Origin: Turbatrix aceti
Taxonomy: Eukaryota > Nematoda > Chromadorea > Rhabditida > Panagrolaimidae
Length of the DNA stretch: 64,000 nucleotides
Assembly (NCBI GenBank): GCA_963969345.1
Contig: OZ017766.1
Span: 8,432,001 to 8,496,000 of the forward strand
Direction: 5' to 3'
This document shows, piece by piece, positions 10,701-21,200 of the stretch; position 1 is the stretch's first letter; every line of letters begins with the position of its first letter. A program made the translations under genes and the position numbers. The notes under the pieces were generated by a model. It ran no database searches. It worked only from the letters and a program-made list of their open reading frames with translations, and was not told where the DNA came from.

Positions 10701-13700
10701 ATGGCAAGCATGTGTCGTGTTCATCTGATCCTCTACATGCTTTTTTCATACTCAGTCGGCACTCGACTCGTAGTTCCGACAGACGATGGCAGCACTCTCC
10801 GCGTGTTCACAACGCTTGCCCATTCGTCGCCGATTGTATCGACGCTTTCTCGCCTTTCAGATGGCACTGTGGTGTCGGATATCTCCAAGGGTCCTCAGGG
10901 GTGTGATGAAGTTGCCAAGTTTGCTGGGAGCAACAAAGTTGTTATCCTAGTTTCCAGGTGAGATTTTTATTGGGGAATCAAAAAAAATTGACTGTAATCT
11001 TGTGTTCAGTAATGTCTGCACGCATATCCGAGGCCTAATACAAATTCTGTCGTTCCCCGACCATTTTCAAGTTGTGACTACAACAGATGCTGGCACGACC
11101 AACATAGGAGACCGCCTGAGGGTGTCCGACACCCTCTCCACCGTGGCTTACGTCAAGGCAGGTCTCCTGGATTTGTTCATCGATCGTTACCTCGCCGGCG
11201 GAGGTATCAAACCCGGGGACATCGAAGTTAAAGCAGTTTTCAAACCTTCAACTTTCGTTTTTTTGGTCATTACTGTCACCGCTGTTTTGACCCTTCAAAT
11301 CTACTTTCCGACGATTTCGCTGGCACCTGTGCACAATCAGGCACGGTCCCAGCTTCGGACAATCATGAAAGTAGCTGACACACCTGTGAACGCTCGAAGG
11401 GATTTCTCCGGAAAAGATCCAGTGGCTCCAAAAGATTTTCGAAAAATGATGCAGCTTCTTACCGAGTTTATCATCGAGTACCACGAACATCCCGAAGTCT
11501 ATAACGTCACTACCAAACTCTTACCTGGATTTTTGTACCATGGTGGTCTACCTGACAACGCTCCTATGACTCCTGAACCTTTTGAAAACATTATCACAGA
11601 TATTTATCGAAAAATTCTTCCCGGAGTGAGTTTTTGTAATCCCAATTTTTTTACCTGTTTTTTTTTTAAATTTCAGATAACCCACTGGCAACACCCCAGA
11701 TTCTTTGCCTACTACTGCACTGGAGCATCGTATCCAGACGTCCTAGCTGAAGCGCTTTCCTCCATATTTGGAGTAGCCCAATTTTGCTGGGACGCAGGAC
11801 CTGCATTCACCGAACTCGAGATAATCATGGTCAACTGGGTCGGACGTGCACTGGGCCTTCCCGATGAGTTCCTCTTTCTGGGAAGCGATTCTGAGAAAAG
11901 CAAGGGCGGTGGAGCGTTCCAGAATTCGGCTACAGACAGCATGCTTATCGCTGTTCTGACGGCACGTCGGCTTGCAATGCGCGAAGAAAAAACTGGAAAT
12001 GTGAAATTGATCAAGAAGGAAGACGAGGATATTCCACGCGTTCGGTACATCGCTTATGCGTCTGTCGAAGCGCACAACAGCATCAACAAGGTTGCCAACA
12101 TTGCAATGGTGCACATACATTCTATCGAAACTGATGCTAACTTCAGGTGGGTTCTGATCAGGGATGAGCGAAAAACAATTTTTTTTTGTTCTCGAACGAA
12201 CACGAACATTTTGTTAATTTTGTTCGAGGAATCGAACGAACGCGAATATTTTTTTCAGTGTTTGCGAACGAATACGAACAAACAACGAACAGGTTTTTAG
12301 CATATTTTATACAAAATTTTGTCCAAATTGGGCATGAAAACGTTAGCTTCGGTACTATGCGTTTTCACGTTTTTGGTGACAGTTTTCATACACTTTTTTT
12401 TGCCGCGGGAAATTGACACTATTTGTCATTTTTGAAAACAACATCAATTTCGGCATCATTAAACTGATTTTACCTAAATTTTTGTTCGTTTTATCTGTTC
12501 GGAAAATTTATTTTTGTTCGCGAACGAACTCGAACAAAGCAAATCTGTTCTCGAACGAACACGAACGCAAAAATTTGAATTTGTTCGCGAACGAACGCTA
12601 ACGAACGCAAACGTTCACCCATTCCTGGTTCTGACACGAAAACGAATTTATACCAGAATTTTTCAGCATGCGACCAGATAAACTCGAAGAAGCCATCCAA
12701 AATGACATAAAACGAAAGTACAACCCCTTTTTTGTGATGGCGACTCTCGGCACGACGAGTATTTGTTCGTTTGACAACGTCCGAAAAATTGTCAAAGTTG
12801 CCAAGAAGTACGGTCTCTGGGTTCACGTCGACGCTGCCTACGCTGGAAGTTTCTGGGTTTGTCCCGAATTCAGGGGCCCGGCTGAGGGCCTGGAGGGCGT
12901 CGATTCAATTGAAATCAACCTGCACAAAGCCATGCTTGTTTCTCCTTCGTGCAGCATTCTTTGGTGCCGGCATCAGGCTGACGTCCGTCAGACACTCCGC
13001 GCAGAAGCTGCCTACCTTCGTCGGCACCATGCAAACTGTACGGATTTCCGGGACTGGTCTATCAGTCTGACAAGGCGGACGCGTGCTCTGAAGGTCTGGT
13101 TTTTGATGAGGTTGTACGGCGTCGAAGGCATGAGACAGCACTCCCGGAGGTTGGTTCGCGCAACGGAGCACATGACAAAACTTCTGAAGAATGACAGTCG
13201 TATTGAAATCGTCGGACAACCAAGTCTCGGTCTTGTCGCGTTCAAACTCAAAATTGAAGATAATGAGATGTCGGATGAAATGACCAATCAGCTGGGAACA
13301 TTCATAAATGAAAGTCACAGACTATTCGTAACCACCGCAAAACCCGGAGGCCACGAAGCCGTCCGACTTTCGGCAGCCTTTTCACGCGGAGAAGAAAAAG
13401 AAGCCGAAGAATCGTATAACATTCTGTCAGAATTGATTGACAAATTCTTCGAGCACTCGTACAGGCCACAGTACAGCAAGCGATACACCTTTGTCGGGGC
13501 ACTGCCAACAAGGAATGCAAAGACTTCACCTGTGGGTTTGACGAATTCCGACGGTGGCAACAGTCCACTTACCGCGAGTCCGAGTTCTAGCGCGGAGTAA
13601 GGGGACATTTTTGTTTGTGAACGTATTTTAAAATGCTACTAAATGCTTTTTTTAGTCCCGATTCTATGTTCCATGCAAAGACGGCACCCAAATTTCCAAC

Positions 13701-13860
13701 CCCGGCAACGCGTTCGTCGACTTCTTCTGCCGTCAACTGGTCCTATCCGGAATTTGCTCCGTCCAGTGTCCAGCCTTCAGAAGCGTCTAGCGATCTCAGT
13801 CGTCCTAATCAGCTTTTGGCTTTGTCGAAAAAGAAAAAGAAGAAAAAGGAAAAAAAATAA
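10701..13860 (+). CDS. Membrane-anchored AADC-like decarboxylase, copy D
   Basis: Exons are 10701-10957, 11010-11625, 11677-12146, 12667-13596 and 13656-13860, giving 825 residues. The order is signal peptide (1-22), ectodomain (about 23-160), transmembrane helix (about 166-187), linker, then AADC domain from about residue 225. Active-site landmarks are all present: HNSINKV His, ATLGTT, Asp503 (HVDAAYAGS) and Lys535 (NLHKAML). Asp and Lys are 32 residues apart, as in human DDC (271/303). The Trp that follows the Lys in canonical AADCs is Ala. The last donor (GTAAGG, 13597) gives an in-frame stop if unspliced; spliced transcripts add a tail with SVQPSEASSD and a long Lys run. An AATAAA lies at about 13915. 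It sits in tandem with copy C, and intron 3 holds a clean MITE insertion absent from copy B. Confidence 0.9.
12159..12627. mobile_element. hAT-like MITE with 8-bp target duplication in copy D intron 3
   Basis: The element starts CAGGGATGAGCG and ends CACCCATTCCTG (inverted ends) and is flanked by GTTCTGAT (12151-12158) and GTTCTGAC (12628-12635). Removing the element and one flank copy leaves a short intron that aligns with the 41-bp intron at the same place in copy B (GTGGGTCCTGACACGAAAAC...), a natural empty site. The 8-bp duplication and the CAGGG start fit the hAT superfamily. No transposase is present. Confidence 0.85.
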
Positions 13861-15235
13861 ACCAACGTAAAAATCAATTTTGCCCTGACCTTTTTTTCTG
13901 ACATACTAAATATTTAATAAACGATTATCATCTCAGAATATTCATTCTTCAACCCATAAAATTGAATGAGAAGGAAGTCATGTGTTTATGGGTTACTTTG
14001 CTTCCACATGTTTTTTTGACACCGACAAAAAACATTAAAAAAAAAAAGATATTTTGATTTTTTTGTTCGTTGCAGACTCTTTTTTCATTGCCACGGGGCA
14101 TGCATGATCGGGGACGACGTATGTATGTGTATGTATCATCTCTGCGAAAATGGCAGCAGCAGGCGGAGCAGCTGAGGATGCCTGCCAGCCATAACCCGAT
14201 TTATAGTATGCCTGCGGCTTTTTTGACTGACTGACGTAACCTCGTCTCGGGTTGGATTGACAGGCGGCGGCCCTAACACTAAGTCAGTCAATTGTGAAAA
14301 TTTTCGTGGACGAAAGTGAGTGTGCTACGCTCTGTTGCCGCCCTCATCCGTGGGAGGGAGGGACGACGACGACGACGACGACGACGTGGCATATCTATCG
14401 ATCGATCGATGGATGAATGCAATAATGGACGCAAGGATGAATGGAAAGAGCTAGGAGAACACAAGCTTGCTAACAGCTGTCACGGATGTTAGCCTATAGT
14501 AGGCTCCTTTTTGCATGCCGTGATCCTTGCCATACGCCCAGTGGGCCTCTTTCGTTGTTGCGAACAGAAAGAACATTGCAAATCACTTTCACACACACTC
14601 CTTTTTGCTGGCTGTTAGCTGGGCAGCGGGGGTGAGCTGGACTTGGACCTGGGACACTGGGGTTCTCCCTCTTTTCCTCTCGATGACCAACCTGCATCCT
14701 CTCTCACCTGTCTGCGCAAAGGTGAACAGGTGCGCGAAAAGCAAGTTAGTCATAGTCATATGTATATTTGGCTAATCTCGAGATCGAGTTGCGCTAACAA
14801 ACAAAAATGATTGCTAAAATTTGCTAAAATTGACAGGTTTACGATTTACGCTTTACACTTTACACTTTACACTTTGCACTTTTTTTTGAAAGCCGGCGGA
14901 TCTCGATCTCGATTTGAAAATCAATAGTCTAGGTGCATAAATGATTTATGTACATATGTTTTGTCACGTGAAAAAAAGGAACATACTAGCTTTGTTTATT
15001 TTTTTTCAATATTTATTTGTTTTTGGTTTTGTTTCTTTCTTGTTTCTTTTTTTTCAATACTTCCGTGTTCACATTTACGCGTGTTGCTTTTTGAACTTAC
15101 CAAATTTTTCTTTCCCCCGGGAAACATAATTTTGCGTCTTACCTGACAAATGTCATCCGAGAAAAAAAATTTTTTTTTCTAACAAGAGAAAAAATAGTTT
15201 TTTGAACCTGTGACGTATTTTTATGTCTGCAGGGG
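13861..15235. repeat. Gene-free spacer with simple repeats
   Basis: This 1.4-kb spacer lies between copy D and the copine gene. It contains a (GAC)n triplet tract at about 14363-14387, a TATCGATCGATCGAT stretch at about 14394-14410 and a CTTTACA-type tandem repeat at about 14843-14880. An AG just before 15236 (TGTCTGCAG, 15226-15234) could be a splice or trans-splice acceptor for the copine start. No further coding sequence is supported. Confidence 0.5.
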
Positions 15236-18200
15236 ATGGTGTGGTCGTCAGACCTCGGCTACGACCCGGACGAATGGGAAGAATGCGCGGATTCAGACCA
15301 CATCTTTGCGTTCGGATTTTTCACGCGTGTCTGCTTTGCCGCGGTGGCCATCGGCGTTGCAGGCACGTTTCTGTGGTTCATAGAAGCGCGCAAAGAGTGG
15401 AAAAAAGTCGATTCTGCATCTGCATCGGCTTCTGCGGATTCTGAATCCAAGAAGACGTCTGACGATGAAAAAGTTGCGCTTGAGCAGATTCAGAAAACCG
15501 AAATTGCTCCGACCCGCAGAAATCCGCCTCCAAAACCGGAGCGAAGCTTCAGTCGCGATGAAGATCCTCTCGCGCTTGTTACAGGTGTCACAGGTGTTCC
15601 ATCGGCTCAGCGCGACGCTCGGTCGAGTCGATCCGTCGAACGAAAACTGAGAAAACAGTCTCTTGGACGGTAAAAAAATAATTTTTGCTGTTTTTTGGGA
15701 GAATAAAAAAAAATTTTTGTTTGTTTGTTTTTAGAGACGAATCCGGGCTTCCGGCAGCCTTCAACGCTGCCAACTGGCCGACACGGGAACCTGGCCTGGG
15801 CCTGGGTACAGGTGGAGGCTCGACGACTTCCTCGCAGATAGATTTACAGTATCGACAGCTTGCAAAGGATTTTGAAGACCAACTTTTTTCCGAAATCCGA
15901 CAATATGGGCTACTGGGTGGCAGCGATCCACGCCACGTAGCCGCGGAGCTACAATCGCGTCATGGAGACGCGATGAAGCAGGCTGTCGTCGACCTCGTGG
16001 CCCGCGAAGCCGGAGGCGAACCGGCTGTCGCTGAGCACCTCTGTCGTCAGCTGGAACACCAAATCGAAGACGCTGTCTGGCAGTACAACCACCAATTGCT
16101 CGGGTTTGTTTTTTTCGTTTCGTTTCGTTTTGTCTGTTTGTTTGCTGGGCTATCAATCACGACAGCCAGCTATAGCGAGTTGGCGAATCGGGAATACGGA
16201 ACTTGGCATAAATCAAAGAACTTACATACATACTTTGATTTTGTCAACTACAATTTATCTAAATTGTTTTGCAAATTGATTTTTGTTCCAAATTTATAGT
16301 AAACAAGGAAAAGAAACAGTTTGAAAATTTTTTATTTTTTTAGCAAAATGTTGGCAAAGTTACGGTAGCCAGCAATCGCTTATTTGCCTTTTTTGACGAT
16401 TTTTGGCATGTTGTAGCTAAAAAATTACGGCATTTCCAAAATCGGGGTGCAAATTTATCGACGTAATTTTTGATGAAGAATTCAAGAAAAATGTAAAAAT
16501 ATAGGGTTATTACCTTGAAAAATGCCGAAACAAAAGTTGCCCTTGTGACTCATTTTTAAATGCGATTTTCGGCATTTTTCAAGGTGATAACCCTACATTT
16601 TTATATTTTTTTCGGATTCTCCATCAAAAATTAAGTCGATCAATAATTACTCTTACTTTGGAAATGCCATAGTTCGTTAGCTAGAATGTGCCAAAAATCG
16701 TCAAAAATGGCAAAAATGCGATTTCCAACAACTGTAAATTTCTTAGTAAAAGCTACATTTTTGCAAAATGTCGTTAAAATTCTCTAATATTTTTCCTGAT
16801 ACATTTTTTTTAAATTCAAAATTTTTTTTTTCAATTTAAAATTTTTTTTCAACTTTAATTTTTCAATTTAAAATTTTTTTTCAACTTTAATTTTTCAATT
16901 TAAAATTTTTTTTCAATTTAAATTTTTCAATTTAAATTTTTTTTAATAAAATTTTTTCTATTAAAAATTTTTTTCTATTCAAAATTTAAATTTTTAAAAT
17001 TTAAAAATTTTTCTGTAATTACATACATTTTTTTTATTTATCATAATAAGTTTCAAAAAACGCAATTGATCATGTTTTTACAATACAACGTTTCAGGTCA
17101 GAACAACCCCCTCAAAACATCATCGAAACCTCCCTCACCGCCCCTACCGCAGCCCCAGTCGCGCACCGTACCCTCGAAGACGTCTGGCAGCGCCAAGAAC
17201 ACTCCTCCGACTGGCCCATCTCCGTCTCCCGCAGCGAAAATGAGAACGGCGACCTCCCATCGCCTCGTCCGGGTGCCATCCGGGGTGTCCGGGATTCCAG
17301 TGGCAGCGACGATTTTGTCAAGGTCGAAAACGCGGATCTCGAAAGCAGTACCGTTCCCGCGGATGACATTGAATACGTCACGGCAACGGCGACCAAAGGT
17401 GACCTAAAAAAATCCATGTCACCCCAGGAGGCTGTGGAAGTGCTCCAGCTCCTTCAGCAGTACGATGTATCCCAGCAACCGACTTCTGGAGCTTTTCCGG
17501 TCGGAGTTGGTCAACCCGGAGCGGCTCCGAATGGGGTTAATAGAAACAGAATTACTACCGTTCCTGGACAACAACAAATTTCCGGAGATCAACAGTTTCG
17601 TTTATCCGAGGAATTGGGTATTCAGCCGACAAGTCAGACACCCCAAGGACGGCCAGGTGAACCAGGTGCACCTGTACAACCTATTTTTGACGCTTATGGA
17701 CGACCAGAAAATTTGGATGCGCAGCAACAGTACTTTGACAAATATGGACAACCTCTTCGTCAACTGGAACAGCTTCCAACAGCTCCTCCAGCTCGTGTAG
17801 AAGTCTTCGAAGAACGCACTTTGCCATCTGAAAGCGAGGATGTCGAGCCTGCGGATCTCCAACAACCGATTCAGGAACTGAGTGATTTGGCGTTAAAGTT
17901 CCAGAACGAGGCTCAGTCTTTGTTGGACGCGTTTGGACAGCCTCTGGGCCAGCAACAGCAACGACAGGTTCCTGTTCAGACGACGCAGGCTTCAGAAGTC
18001 GTTATTTCGACCGGGGATGTTCCTCAGAGGCCCCAAACTGTTCCTGGAGAAGTCAACATCCCAATAACCCAAACAGGACTCCAGCAAGGTGAAGTCAACA
18101 TCCCAATCAGGACTCTCCAGCAGGTGGGTGCTGCTCCGGGGGAGGTTAGCATCCCAACAAAAACCTTCGAACAGTCGAGCACTGCTCCGGTAGCCCCAGA

Positions 18201-21200
18201 ATTTGGTCCTGGTGGAGTTCAACAAGTCCCCGGAGAAGTTATCGTGCCGAAACAGTCATCCCAGCAGGTGGGCGTTGCTCCGAGTGCTCCAGGCTTCGGC
18301 TACCCCGTGGGAGCTCAACAGGCCTCCGGGGCAATCCAGCCTACGCAGAAGCTAGCTAGCGATCCTGGCAACGAGTACCCCTACCACGGGCCACAACGGG
18401 GTGTTCCGGGTGCTCAGGCACCTGGACAGGAAGTCAATGTACCCCCACCCGCCCAGGGACAACCCCCAAGCTTCGGAGGAGCGCAAAAACAAATCCAGGC
18501 CACGGATTTGCAGCAGCCACAGATCAACGATCCCCGGCGTCAAAGACAAATCCCAGGCACCACCACGCCGGATTCCAGTGCCCATGCTGCAGTTGCTGAA
18601 CCTACCCCGGGGGCTGTTGCTCCGGGGCAGGTAAACCTGGATAAACCCAACGGAACAGCCCCAAAAATAATTCAGTCTCCTCAGCAATCCTATCAACCTG
18701 AACCTTCCTTGCAAGGTTCAAACGGAGATTTTGTACCAGCACAAGCCGTTGCACCGGGATTCCAACAACAAGCCCAAACCAAGGTGCAGCAGGTGGAGCA
18801 AGCTCCACCTCAACGACCAGGTGAGTTTTTGTTATTGGAAAAAACCGTGGATATCGCAAAAAAATGCGTTGGACGGCATTTTGGAAATTTTTTGTAAAAT
18901 TTTGTCAAAAAGTGGGTTTCAAAACGAAAAATTTTTACTGTGAAATGTAGCTGTCTGAAGCGTGATCTGAGAGAGTTACGGTAGTTGGGAATCGCGTTTT
19001 TGCTATTTTTGACGATTTTTGGGATGTTGTAACTAAAAAAACTACGGTATTTCCAAAGTCAGGGAAAATATTGATCGACGTAATTTTTGATGAAAAATTT
19101 GAGATAAATTTAAAAATTTTGTGTTATCACCTTGAAAAATGCCGAAAATCGCACTTAAAAAAAATATCAAAATGACAACCTTTTTTCGGCATTTTTCAAG
19201 CAAGGTGTTGCAGAGCGCTAGCTTATAAAGATAAAATATCGCTAGCGTATGCACAGAAGCGGGACCGGCTAGCTTATGGGGGGAATTTCAAGCGTGCCGC
19301 TTTTCTCACGAAAAGAAACGAAAGCGAGACGGACAAACCATCGATGCAAAGCGGCCGCGGCATACGAAGATGATCGTTCGCGGTCCCGCTTGGTGATCGG
19401 AGCGGGAAATTAGCGGTTATAGTTTTTTGCCTGATAAATAATGCACTTTTTCGATTTCCGACGCCCCCTGCGAGACTTCAGAAGCCACCTATAGTTGTTT
19501 TTATTCATCTTAGGGCATAAGAAGATTGATAAAGGCCATTTGGTGACACGGCATGCGAACCAGGGACCTATTTATTACTAAATTGCACCCTTTGTCCCCT
19601 ACACCACGCTTGTGTCCCGTTTGCAACAAATAGCGGGTAGCCTAACTAAAATGTCGTTTACGAACCGCTTGACCCGCTACCCGCTACAACCGCTTTACTT
19701 AGCGATCAAGCGACTCACGTGACAAGCCTAACGCGTGTTTCGCGTGTCGCTTGCCCGACCGACCCGCTCCGCCAGCGAATATTCGCATTTTGCAACACCT
19801 TGTTTTCAAGGTGATAAACCAATTTTTTTATATTTCTCTCAGATTCTCCATCAAAAATCACAGTTACGATAATCAAATTTTGCAAAGTTACGGTAATCAA
19901 AAGTCGCGTTTTGAAATTTTTGACTATTTTTTGCGCGTTATAGCAAAAAAACTACGGCATTTTTAAAGTCAGGGTACAAATTGATCGATGTGATTTTTGA
20001 TGAAGAATCTGAGAAAAATATAAAAATATTGGGTTATCACCTTAAAAAATGCCGAAACAAAAAAAACAAAAGTCATTTTCTCACTTTTTTAAATGCGATT
20101 TTCGGCATTTTTCAAGGTGATAAACCAACATTTTTATATTTTTCTCAGGATCTCCATCAAAAATCGCGTCCATCAAATTGTACCCTGGCATTGGAAATAC
20201 CGTATTTTTTTAGTTATAACGTGCCAACATCGTCAAAAATGGCAAAAGCGCGATTTCTAACAACCGTAATTCCTCCAAATCATGTTTACAGTTTACAGTA
20301 AAAACTTTTTGACAAAATTTATTTACTAGTCACAAAACTATAATCATTCAAACGTTATGTTGGGCGTCGATCCGGGTGGTGCAAGGCCCTGATCCGGTGT
20401 ACTAGTTAAAATTTCCGTTGTCGTAGTCTTCATCGGCGCAATGCCCATATCAGGTGCAGAAGTTAAGATTTCCGTTGTCGTAGTCTTGGTCACCTTATCA
20501 GGCGTAGCTACGGTTTCCGTCGTCGTAGTCTTGGTTACAGAGGATTCTCCGACAGTTGTGACCGTCGAGTTTTCCGTTCCCGGAATTGTTTGTATTCCCG
20601 TCGCCGTAGAACTTAGTGGAGGAATTAGAATCGGACGCGATGGAGACATTACGATCGATGCATCCACGTTCTGTGTCGGAGGGGGTGGAGGAGGAACGTA
20701 GTAATTAGGAGTCGTAGCTACGTTCGGGGTTGTTGCGATCGGGGATGGCACCTGTGGCTTTTTTTTGAGAGACTCATTTGAGCCGGTTTCCTTCGTTCCG
20801 GATGATCTTGTGGATCCCTTGGATCTACTTGATCTGGACTTTGATGACTGAAAAATTGGAAATTCGTAAAAAAACAAAAAAATAACAAAAAATAACAAAA
20901 AAATACAAAAAAAGGAAAAAATACAAAAAACTATAAAAACAAAAAAACAAAAAAAACGAAAAAAAACAAAAAAAAACGAAAAAAACTAAAAAAACTAAAA
21001 AAAAACAAAAAAAACTACAAAAAAACTATAAAAACTAAAAAAAAGAAGAAAAAAACTTTGATGACTGAAAAATTTAGAAATTCGTAAAATTTGGACTTTG
21101 ATGACTGAAAAATTGGAAATTCGTAAAAAAACAAAAAAAAACAAAAAAAGAAAAAAGGAAAAAATACAAAAAAAACAAAAAAAAACGAAATAAATAAGAC

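Noticed and set aside
19550..19620. Functional tRNA gene on the minus strand
   Set aside because: The B-box and acceptor stem are mismatched and it lies within a transposon; reported only as a tRNA-like remnant.
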